This document shows, in pieces, positions 42,617 to 49,757 of a DNA stretch of 64,000 nucleotides. The position numbers and the translations under genes are program-made. Below the pieces are notes generated by a model. It did no database searches and was not told where the DNA came from. It saw nothing but the letters and a program-made list of their open reading frames with translations. Positions within the stretch are counted from its first letter, which is position 1. The number at the start of each line of letters is the position of its first letter. Origin of the DNA: Oceanococcus sp041624435 (GTDB taxonomy: Bacteria > Pseudomonadota > Gammaproteobacteria > Nevskiales > Oceanococcaceae); NCBI GenBank assembly GCA_041624435.1, contig JBFJVB010000001.1:24782-88781 (forward strand), in the 5' to 3' direction.

Positions 42617-44097
42617 TGGAGCACGCTTTACGCCTACCGCCGTTTGCCTTCGCCAAGCGACAGGGCCTGCTGGTCGGCGCCCTGACCGATGACCATCGGG
42701 TCGAACTGCTGGCCCGTCCCGGCACCACGACCGAAGCCCTGGTCGAAATGCGCCGCTTTCTGGATCTGCCGGTGGTGGTGCGCGAAGTCAGTGTGGCCGA
42801 GTTCGATCGGGCCCTGCAGCAACGCTACGAAAACAATTCCACCGAAACCATGCAGGCCATGCAGGGCCTGGATGAGGACACCGATCTGTCCACGGTGGCT
42901 GAATCCCTGTCCGAACCCCAGGACCTGCTGGAATCGGATGACGATGCGCCGATCATCCGTCTGATCAATGCCATGTTGTCGGAAGCCATCAAGGAAAACG
43001 CTTCGGACATCCATATCGAGCCCTTCGAGAACCGGCTGGTCATTCGCTTTCGTGTCGATGGCGTGCTGCGTGAGGTCCTCAAGCCCCAGCGCGCCCTGAC
43101 GCCGCTGATCGTCTCGCGCGTCAAGGTCATGGCGCGGCTGGATATCGCCGAAAAGCGCCTGCCCCAGGACGGGCGCATCTCGGTGCGCATCGCCGGTCGT
43201 CCCGTCGATGTGCGCGTCTCCACCATCCCCTGCGGCCACGGCGAGCGGGTGGTGTTACGTCTGCTGGACAAGCAGGCCGGGCGCCTGGATCTGACCCATC
43301 TGGGGATGAAGCCCAAACAGCTGGCGGTGATGGAAAGCCTGATCCACAAGCCACACGGAATCATCCTGGTGACCGGACCCACCGGCTCCGGCAAAACCAC
43401 CACGCTGTATGCGGCCCTGGAAAGCCTCAACGACAGCAGCCGTAACATCCTCACCGTCGAGGACCCCATCGAATACTATCTGGACGGCATCGGCCAGACC
43501 CAGGTCAACACCAAGGTCGCGATGACCTTCGCGCGCGGCTTGCGGGCGATCCTGCGCCAGGACCCGGACGTGGTCATGGTCGGGGAAATCCGTGACCTGG
43601 AGACCGCAGAGATTGCGGTCCAGGCCAGTCTCACCGGGCACCTGGTGCTCTCCACCCTGCACACCAATACGGCCATTGGCGCCGTGTCGCGGCTACGTGA
43701 CATGGGAGTCGAACCGTTCCTGCTCGCGTCCAGTCTGGTCGGCCTGATCGCGCAACGTCTGGTCCGCACCCTGTGCACGCAGTGCCGCGAGCCCTATACG
43801 CCCGATCCCGCCGCCTGCGCCCTGCTCGACATCTCCAGCAAGAGCCCGGGTCAGATCTACCGGGCGACGGGTTGCGAGGCGTGCCGACACACGGGCTATA
43901 CCGGTCGCATCGCGATCCAGGAGGTCATCGCCGTGGACGACGAACTACGCACCATGATCCACGACGGCAAATCCGAACAGGCCATGGAAGCTCACGCCAG
44001 AAAACGCTTTCCGAGTCTGCGCGCCGAGGGCCGGAGCAAAATTCTCGAAGGCATCACCACCATTGAGGAAGTGGTCCGCGTGTCACGCGAGGATTAA
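42616..44097 (+). CDS. gspE: Type II secretion ATPase GspE
   Basis: A 493-aa hexameric ATPase that powers pseudopilus assembly from the cytosolic side. The N1E domain (about 1-95) is followed by the N2E domain and the motor, with Walker A GPTGSGKTT (K253), the Asp box ILTVEDPIEY, Walker B QDPDVVMVGEIRD, and the His box LVLSTLHTNTA. A zinc-binding insert C387-x2-C390...C420-x2-C423 is complete, as in GspE and PilB. Length is typical. Translation is probably coupled to gspD. Confidence 0.97.
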   Translation: MEHALRLPPFAFAKRQGLLVGALTDDHRVELLARPGTTTEALVEMRRFLDLPVVVREVSVAEFDRALQQRYENNSTETMQAMQGLDEDTDLSTVAESLSEPQDLLESDDDAPIIRLINAMLSEAIKENASDIHIEPFENRLVIRFRVDGVLREVLKPQRALTPLIVSRVKVMARLDIAEKRLPQDGRISVRIAGRPVDVRVSTIPCGHGERVVLRLLDKQAGRLDLTHLGMKPKQLAVMESLIHKPHGIILVTGPTGSGKTTTLYAALESLNDSSRNILTVEDPIEYYLDGIGQTQVNTKVAMTFARGLRAILRQDPDVVMVGEIRDLETAEIAVQASLTGHLVLSTLHTNTAIGAVSRLRDMGVEPFLLASSLVGLIAQRLVRTLCTQCREPYTPDPAACALLDISSKSPGQIYRATGCEACRHTGYTGRIAIQEVIAVDDELRTMIHDGKSEQAMEAHARKRFPSLRAEGRSKILEGITTIEEVVRVSRED

Positions 44098-44103
44098 GCG
44101 CAC

Positions 44104-45315
44104 ATGGGGGCTTACAATTACATCGCACTGGACCAGCGCGGTCGCAAGAAAAAAGGGCTGATCGAGGGCGATACGCCGCGCGCGGTCAGAGCCCAGCTGC
44201 GCGAGCGCGGACTGACGCCGCTGGAAGTCGGAGAGATCGAGCAGGGCGAGAGTCGCGCCGGGGGCTTACGCCTGTCGCGCGGCATCCCCAGCACCGAGCT
44301 CGCCCTGTTTACCCGTCAGCTCGCCACCCTGGTGCGGTCCGGCCTGCCTCTGGAAGAAGCCCTGCACACCGTGGCCCAGCAGATCGAAGGCCGACGCACC
44401 CAAAGTGTGGTGATGGGCGTGCGTGCCCGGGTGGTGGAAGGCCACACCCTGGCCAAGGCCTTGCAGGAGTTCCCGCAAGTCTTCAACCACCTGTTCTGCG
44501 CCACGGTCGAGGCGGGGGAACAATCCGGCCATCTGGACACGGTCCTGGAACGGCTCGCCGATTATGTGGAGAAACGTCAGGAACTGCAGAAGAAGATATT
44601 CGCCGCCCTGTCCTACCCCATCATTCTGATTCTCGCCTCCCTGGGTATCGTTGGCTTCCTGCTGGCGAATGTCGTGCCGCAGGTGGTTGGCGTATTCGAC
44701 AGTCTGGACGTGGAACTGCCGCCGCTGACCAGGGGCATGATCGCGACCAGCGATTTTCTCCGCGAGAACTACATCGCCCTGGCGATTGTCCTGGGCGGGC
44801 TGGTAATCGGCTGGCATCTGCTGATGCGTCGACCGGCGATGCTGCGCCGCTGGCACCGGCTCCAGCTCAGGCTGCCCCTGTTTGGCCGACTGGTCCGGGG
44901 GGTCAATGCCGGACGCTTCACCCGCACCTTCAGCATCCTGGTTTCCAGCGGCGTGCCAATCCTCGATGCGCTGCAGATCTGCTCGAGAGTGGTACAGAAT
45001 CTGCCGATGCAGGATCTGATCGTCAGCGCAGCCCTCAAGGTCCGGGAAGGCGCCGCGATCCACCGCTCTTTGGCCGCAGGCAAATTGTTTCCCCCGATCA
45101 CCCTGAGCCTGATCGCCAATGGCGAAGCTTCCGGCCAGCTGGATGACATGCTGGAGCGTGCGGCCCACAACCAGGAACTGGAAGTGGACACCATCATTTC
45201 CGCCATCATGGGCGTGCTCGGACCGGCCTTGATCATGCTGATGGCAGGCTTTGTGCTGACCATCGTCATGGCGATCATGCTGCCCATCTTTGATATGAAT
45301 CAGCTGGTGCAGTAG
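44104..45315 (+). CDS. gspF: Type II secretion platform protein GspF
   Basis: A 403-aa inner-membrane protein at the base of the secretion pseudopilus. Two homologous cytoplasmic GspF domains (about 65-165 and 265-365) are separated and followed by hydrophobic segments (about 164-195, 223-241 and 368-398). Recognisable motifs are FTRQLATLVRSGLPLEEAL, AGEQSGHLDTVLERLADY, and FTRTFSILVSSGVPILDAL, the two repeats. It ends the operon: gspG to gspN do not follow, and the next gene is the convergent plsX after 30 bases. Confidence 0.96.
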   Translation: MGAYNYIALDQRGRKKKGLIEGDTPRAVRAQLRERGLTPLEVGEIEQGESRAGGLRLSRGIPSTELALFTRQLATLVRSGLPLEEALHTVAQQIEGRRTQSVVMGVRARVVEGHTLAKALQEFPQVFNHLFCATVEAGEQSGHLDTVLERLADYVEKRQELQKKIFAALSYPIILILASLGIVGFLLANVVPQVVGVFDSLDVELPPLTRGMIATSDFLRENYIALAIVLGGLVIGWHLLMRRPAMLRRWHRLQLRLPLFGRLVRGVNAGRFTRTFSILVSSGVPILDALQICSRVVQNLPMQDLIVSAALKVREGAAIHRSLAAGKLFPPITLSLIANGEASGQLDDMLERAAHNQELEVDTIISAIMGVLGPALIMLMAGFVLTIVMAIMLPIFDMNQLVQ

Positions 45316-45345
45316 CCTCACCCGCCAGGCAAAGGCGGCATCGGC

Positions 45346-46380
45346 TTACGCCGGAGATGAGCCTGGGGTCTCGCCTTCAGGCAGCAGATGCGCGGCGATT
45401 TCCTGGCGAATCTGCTCGGTGACCTTGGAAATGCATTCCAGGCGTGCGATGCCGATGGCCGTTTCGAAGGCCGTAGCGTCCGCGCCACCGTGCGATTTGA
45501 TCACGATGCCGTTCAGCCCCAGCAGGCTTGCACCGTTATATTGACGCGGATCCACGCGCTGTTTGATCCGCTGCAAGACCCCATGGGAAACCAGCGCCGC
45601 CAGCTTGCTGAACAGGCCACGGGTAAACTCCTCGCGCAGGAAGTCGGTGATCAGATGGGCGATCCCTTCGGCGCTTTTCAGCGCGACATTGCCGGTAAAG
45701 CCGTCGCAAACAACCACATCGACATCGCCGAGAAAGATGTCGCTGCCTTCCACATAGCCGATATAGCTCAGATCGCTGGCTTCCAGCAGGCCGGCCGCCG
45801 CCTTGATGGCCTGCGTGCCCTTGATGTCTTCGGAGCCGATATTCAGCAAACCGACGCGGGGGGTCGTCAACGCATTGACCGCTTTGACCAGAACGTTGCC
45901 CATCACCGCGAACTGGTACAGCTGTGCCGGTGTGCACTCCGCATTCGCCCCCAGATCCAGAACATGGGTATGCCCGCGGCGCGATGGAATGGCCGACACG
46001 ATGGCGGGACGATCAACCCCGGGCAGCATCTTGAGCACGAAGCGTGCCGTGGCCATCAGCGCCCCGGTATTACCGGCGCTGACACAGGCCTGAGCCTTGC
46101 CCTCACGCACCAGATTGATGGCCACCCGCAAGGAAGAATCTTTCTTGCCTCGAAGTGCTTTGGCCGGCTCTTCGTCCATCCCAACCACTTCGCTGGCCGG
46201 CTGGATCCGCAGGCGCGCTTCCTGTGCCAGGCCCGCCGCTTCAAGCGCAGAGCGCAGCGGCTCCGGCCGCCCGACCAGAATCAATTCCAGATCGGCATGA
46301 CGCGCCAAGGCCTGCTTGGCAGCCGGGACCGTCACCGCAATGCCGTGGTCACCGCTCATCGCATCCAGGGCAATGATCAT
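45346..46380 (-). CDS. plsX: Phosphate acyltransferase PlsX
   Basis: A 344-aa peripheral membrane enzyme that converts acyl-ACP to acyl-phosphate for phosphatidic acid synthesis. The N-terminus IIALDAMSGDHGIAVTVPA, the ASEVVGMDEEPAKALRGKKDSSLRVA helix and the SAGNTGALMA motif are typical. VVCDGFTGNVALKSAEG is the C-terminal substrate block. The ATG at 46380 is chosen because it gives the standard N-terminus. The usual follower fabH is missing; gspF converges instead. The 168-base gap to rpmF holds no gene. Confidence 0.96.
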   Translation of the reverse strand: MIIALDAMSGDHGIAVTVPAAKQALARHADLELILVGRPEPLRSALEAAGLAQEARLRIQPASEVVGMDEEPAKALRGKKDSSLRVAINLVREGKAQACVSAGNTGALMATARFVLKMLPGVDRPAIVSAIPSRRGHTHVLDLGANAECTPAQLYQFAVMGNVLVKAVNALTTPRVGLLNIGSEDIKGTQAIKAAAGLLEASDLSYIGYVEGSDIFLGDVDVVVCDGFTGNVALKSAEGIAHLITDFLREEFTRGLFSKLAALVSHGVLQRIKQRVDPRQYNGASLLGLNGIVIKSHGGADATAFETAIGIARLECISKVTEQIRQEIAAHLLPEGETPGSSPA

Positions 46381-46548
46381 GGGCGCCGCAGATTCGCTAA
46401 GGCTTGGGGGGCAGCAGCACAGCAGCGCGCCACGCCACACCGCGCCCGACCCGCAAGTACTCTGCTGTCACCCACGGCCGCGGTGCGCCAGACCCGCTGC
46501 CGCAACCAGGCATTGAAATCACTCACGAAAATGAGCGATTCAAACGCG

Positions 46549-46743
46549 CTAGCTTTCGTCGTCGACGATTTCCGGCTGCGCGATCACCTGCCGACCACGG
46601 TAGAACCCGTCCTTGGTGACATGGTGCCGCAGATGCATCTCGCCACTGGTTGGATCTTCCGACAAGGTCGGACCACTCAGGGCATCGTGGGAACGACGCA
46701 TATCGCGCTTGGAACGGGTTTTACGATTCTGTTGAACGGCCAT
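46549..46743 (-). CDS. rpmF: Ribosomal protein bL32
   Basis: A 64-aa large-subunit protein. MAVQQNRKTRSKRDMRRSHDAL and HLRHHVTKDGFYRGRQV match bL32 closely. It lacks the zinc-binding cysteine pairs, like the E. coli form. An A-rich AAAGGAG ahead of the ATG at 46743 is the strongest ribosome-binding site in this block and rules out the longer in-frame start. The C-terminus extends about seven acidic residues past the E. coli protein. The order yceD-rpmF-plsX is conserved. Confidence 0.97.
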   Translation of the reverse strand: MAVQQNRKTRSKRDMRRSHDALSGPTLSEDPTSGEMHLRHHVTKDGFYRGRQVIAQPEIVDDES

Positions 46744-46800
46744 GGCCGACTCCTTTACTAAAAATAACAACGCCGACCCGACGGTCGGCGCCTATTCAAT

Positions 46801-47235
46801 TCATTCGATCACTGTGTCGCCAGGTGGCTGGCACGCGCCTTCACGATGCCGTGGCATCATCGGCAAAGCCAGCACGGATTCCTCTCGCACCAACTCGTGC
46901 AAGTAAATCCGCCCTTCCTGCGCCACATACACATCCATCTGCTCACTGACACGCTGAGCCTGTGCCTCCGAGGTCACCAGTTCCACCTCGAAATCGGTCT
47001 CAAAGGCCACCGCCATCGGCTCAAGACAACGCTGACACTGCAATTGTGTCTGTCCGCCGAGCTTGCCTTTGAGTCCCAACCGTCCCGAGGAGGCTTGCAC
47101 CACATCGAGTTCAAGAGACACACTGGCATCCTCAGCCGGCCAATCCTCCGACCTGGACAGGACAACGCAACCGGTCATATGTTGTCCCGGTGTGATCCGA
47201 TGGATATCAATCCAGGCTGGCAATTGGTCGCGCAT
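46801..47235 (-). CDS. yceD: YceD/DUF177 family protein (23S rRNA accumulation)
   Basis: A 144-aa protein of the DUF177 family, needed for normal 23S rRNA levels in E. coli and plants. The hallmark CQRCLEPM, with the conserved CxxC, and the acidic strand FEVELVTSE are visible, followed by IYLHELVREESVLALPMMPRH, where other members read LP..P.H. It stands directly ahead of rpmF as in most proteobacteria. A strong promoter overlaps its upstream region so closely that the mRNA may be nearly leaderless. Confidence 0.9.
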   Translation of the reverse strand: MRDQLPAWIDIHRITPGQHMTGCVVLSRSEDWPAEDASVSLELDVVQASSGRLGLKGKLGGQTQLQCQRCLEPMAVAFETDFEVELVTSEAQAQRVSEQMDVYVAQEGRIYLHELVREESVLALPMMPRHREGACQPPGDTVIE

Positions 47236-47244
47236 GGCGCGCGA

Positions 47245-47272
47245 ATACTAGAGAATTATCCAGAAAAGTCAA
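47245..47272 (-). promoter_or_regulatory. Candidate sigma70 promoter of yceD-rpmF-plsX
   Basis: On the minus strand, TTGACT (47267-47272) is followed after 16 bases by TAGTAT (47245-47250). The -35 matches five of six consensus positions. The first base of the divergent yceF start codon falls inside the -35. Counting from the -10, transcription would begin about three bases before the yceD ATG. Confidence 0.5.
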
Positions 47273-47865
47273 TGAATTCCGCAGATTCAAACGGCAGCGA
47301 GCTCATCCTGGCCTCCTCCTCCACCTATCGCCGCGAACTCCTGGAGCGCCTGGGGCTCACCTTCGACTCACTGGCGCCGGATATCGATGAAAGCCCACTG
47401 CCCGGCGAATCCATCGCCGCCTGTTGCTGCCGCCTGGCGCGCAGCAAGGCGCAGGCGGTGCTGGAAAAACTTCCCCAAGCCTGTGTTCTGGCCAGCGATC
47501 AGCTGTGCAGCTTACACGATCAGCCGCTGGGCAAGCCCGGTAGCTTGCGCGCAGCCAGAGCGCAACTCGCCCGCCTCTCCGGTCAGACCTGCGTCTTCTA
47601 CACCGCCATTCATCTCCAGCGGGCCGATCGCGAGTGGCGGGCGCTGGACCGCACGGAAGTCCGGTTCCGCCAGCTTGATCAGGCCGAAATCGAGCGCTAT
47701 CTGCGCCGTGAGCCAGCCCTGGACTGTGCCGGCAGTTTCAAGTCCGAAGGCCTGGGCATCACCCTGTGCGAGGCCATCCACAGTGAAGATCCCAGCGCCC
47801 TGATCGGCCTGCCGCTGATTGCCACGGCCCGAGTACTGCGCGAAGCAGGTTTCAGTCTTCCCTGA
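47272..47865 (+). CDS. yceF: 7-methyl-GTP pyrophosphatase YceF (Maf family)
   Basis: A 197-aa Maf-family nucleotide pyrophosphatase that hydrolyses modified nucleotides such as m7GTP so they do not enter RNA. The substrate signature is LILASSSTYRRELLERLGL at the N-terminus and VLASDQLC. The SDQ motif, in place of the ADT of dTTP-specific members, marks the YceF group. LDCAGSFKSEGLGITLCEAI and LIGLPLIATARVL are also close to E. coli YceF. The upstream part of the open frame is not protein-like; the ATG at 47272 is chosen. It is divergent from yceD and overlaps the HAD gene tail to tail by 14 bases. Confidence 0.94.
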   Translation: MNSADSNGSELILASSSTYRRELLERLGLTFDSLAPDIDESPLPGESIAACCCRLARSKAQAVLEKLPQACVLASDQLCSLHDQPLGKPGSLRAARAQLARLSGQTCVFYTAIHLQRADREWRALDRTEVRFRQLDQAEIERYLRREPALDCAGSFKSEGLGITLCEAIHSEDPSALIGLPLIATARVLREAGFSLP

Positions 47866-48508
47866 GCGCCAGCCAGGTGCTCAGACCCGGCACCCCGGCA
47901 AGCACGGTGCTTGCACCGGCCTGATGCAGCTCCTCTTGCGCATGCACTCCCCAGGCCACACCCACGGCCTCGACCCCGGCTCGGCGGGCCATCTCCATGT
48001 CGTAGCTGGTATCACCCACCATCAACGCCTGCTCCGGCGCCACCCCCAGTTCCCAGAGCAGCTCCTCAACCATCCGAGGATCGGGCTTGGTCGCCGTTTC
48101 ATCCGCGCATCGCGTGGCCTGAAACCGGGCCTGCCAACCCGTTGCGGCCAAGGCCCGGTCCAGACCACGACGGCTTTTTCCGGTCGCCACGGCCAAATGA
48201 CGCCGCTGGGTACTCAGCCGGTTCAATTCCTCGTGCACACCCGGAAACGCCTGACCGTAGACACCGGGCTGAGCGCCATACAGGCGCCGGTAATGCCCAC
48301 TGAGCTCCTGCAACCGGGCCTCATCCAGCTCCGGATAGAGACGATAAAACGCATCCTCGAGCCCCAGGCCGATGAGCCGGCTCAGCGCCGCATCAGACCG
48401 CGGGGGCAGCCCCAGCTGCACGATGGCCTGCTGCATCGCCGCGACGATCTGCGCCGCTGAATCCATCAACGTGCCATCCCAGTCGAAAATCACCAGTTCA
48501 TACCGCAT
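47852..48508 (-). CDS. HAD-superfamily phosphatase (Gph-like)
   Basis: A 218-aa subfamily IA HAD hydrolase. The three motifs are DWDGTLMDS (nucleophile and acid Asp), VATGKSRRGLDRAL (Thr and Lys), and MVGDTSYDMEMARRAG (metal Asp). A helical cap of about 65 residues lies between motif 1 and 2, as in phosphoglycolate phosphatase. It is encoded directly after rluC (TGATG overlap), a position held by such a phosphatase in many gammaproteobacteria. Substrate not determinable; phosphoglycolate or a pyrimidine nucleotide are candidates. Confidence 0.9.
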   Translation of the reverse strand: MRYELVIFDWDGTLMDSAAQIVAAMQQAIVQLGLPPRSDAALSRLIGLGLEDAFYRLYPELDEARLQELSGHYRRLYGAQPGVYGQAFPGVHEELNRLSTQRRHLAVATGKSRRGLDRALAATGWQARFQATRCADETATKPDPRMVEELLWELGVAPEQALMVGDTSYDMEMARRAGVEAVGVAWGVHAQEELHQAGASTVLAGVPGLSTWLALRED

Positions 48509-49458
48509 CAATTGCTGCCCTCCAGGGCCATCAGCACACTTTCAAACCCCTCAGGCAGCGGCGCCTGCACCTGGAGCGCGCAGCCACCCAGCTCCAGCGC
48601 CAGAGACCGGGCATGCAGACACAGGCCCGGCTTGAAAGGCAAGCCCAGGGCCTGATCCAGCGCCCGGCGACCGTATTTGCTGTCACCCACGATCGGATGC
48701 CCGGCGTTTGCCACCTGAACGCGGATCTGGTGGGTGCGCCCGGTTTCGATGCCCACCCGCAGCAAACTGGTCTGCGCGATCAAGCGCGTCACATCGAAGG
48801 TGCTCACCGCCAGACGCGCGCCCTCCGATGGGGCCTCCCCGGCCTGCCGCACCCGCCTCTCGCCGCTGCTGTCAGCGCCCTTTTGCAGCAGCGTTTCCAG
48901 GCGCTGGCACTGGGCAGGCCAGTGCCCGTGAACCAGAGCCTGATACTCCTTGGTTACCGCATTGGCCGCCAAAGCCGCCTGGAATTCACGTTGCAATTCA
49001 CGCTGCCTGACCAGCAGAAGGCAGCCGCTGGTTTCCCGATCGAGGCGATGCACCAGCTGCCAGTCATCCCCCCACAGCACCCGCACGACATCGATGGCGC
49101 CAAAGCGCACCCCCGAACCGCTATGTACCGCCAGGCCGGCTGGTTTGTTCAGGACCAGGATATTGCGATCCCGGTACAGCACCGCCTGGCTCAGCCTGTG
49201 CTGCAGATCAGCAGGAACAGTGATGCTGCCGGCCACGTCCATACGCACCGGTGGCACCCGAATCACATCACCGGCAGCCAGGCGCTGATGCACTTTGGCG
49301 CGCCCCTTGTTGACCCGCACCTCACCGCCCCGGATGATCCGGTAGATACGACTTCTGGGCACGCCCTTGAGACGCGCGAGCAGCCAGTTATCCAGCCGCT
49401 GACCGATTTCGTCAGTGCCAACATTGAAATATGTAACTTGTGAACTTTTCTGTGGCAC
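48508..49458 (-). CDS. rluC: 23S rRNA pseudouridine synthase RluC
   Basis: A 316-aa enzyme that makes pseudouridines 955, 2504 and 2580 in 23S rRNA. An S4 RNA-binding domain (about 15-75, with GVPRSRIYRIIRGGEVRVN) precedes the RluA-type catalytic domain with HRLDRETSG (catalytic D140). GRTHQIRVQVANAGHPIVGDSKYG is typical too. The start is GTG; the first 15 residues are not conserved. It is divergent from rne, exactly as in E. coli, which supports the RluC name over RluD. Confidence 0.94.
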   Translation of the reverse strand: MPQKSSQVTYFNVGTDEIGQRLDNWLLARLKGVPRSRIYRIIRGGEVRVNKGRAKVHQRLAAGDVIRVPPVRMDVAGSITVPADLQHRLSQAVLYRDRNILVLNKPAGLAVHSGSGVRFGAIDVVRVLWGDDWQLVHRLDRETSGCLLLVRQRELQREFQAALAANAVTKEYQALVHGHWPAQCQRLETLLQKGADSSGERRVRQAGEAPSEGARLAVSTFDVTRLIAQTSLLRVGIETGRTHQIRVQVANAGHPIVGDSKYGRRALDQALGLPFKPGLCLHARSLALELGGCALQVQAPLPEGFESVLMALEGSN

Positions 49459-49757
49459 AATGCCGGTCCATCGAGTGTCAATACGCGCAGCGTGTCGGAT
49501 TCGCGCCAGGGCCTGTGAGCTAGTTCAGCAGTGCGTCGGCAGCAAACCCAACTATACCGGCACTCGGTCATGCATGGCGCTGAATTCTGACGTTTGTTGC
49601 CAGATTTCTTCGGTCTTGTGTTGAGCACTACCCTTACGGCATGTGCGACGGCCGTCCGGACAGGTCATCCTGGCTGGGCAATTAGAATTAACCGCGCTCC
49701 CTGGCGATGGCGTAAACACCGTCATTCCTGGTTCGAGCGCTAAGGACAATATAGATA
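49459..49757 (+). other. 299-base leader region of rne
   Basis: A gene-free gap between divergent rluC and rne. In E. coli the long rne 5' leader folds and is cut by RNase E itself as autoregulation; this region is similar in length and place. Paired segments visible here are TGCCGGT (49461-49467) with ACCGGCA (49556-49562), the overlapping alternative CGAGTG (49472-49477) with CACTCG (49561-49566), and a palindrome GACGGCCGTC (49647-49656). TAGAAT (49683-49688) is a good -10 without a -35. AAGGA lies 12 bases before the ATG. Function is by analogy. Confidence 0.45.
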
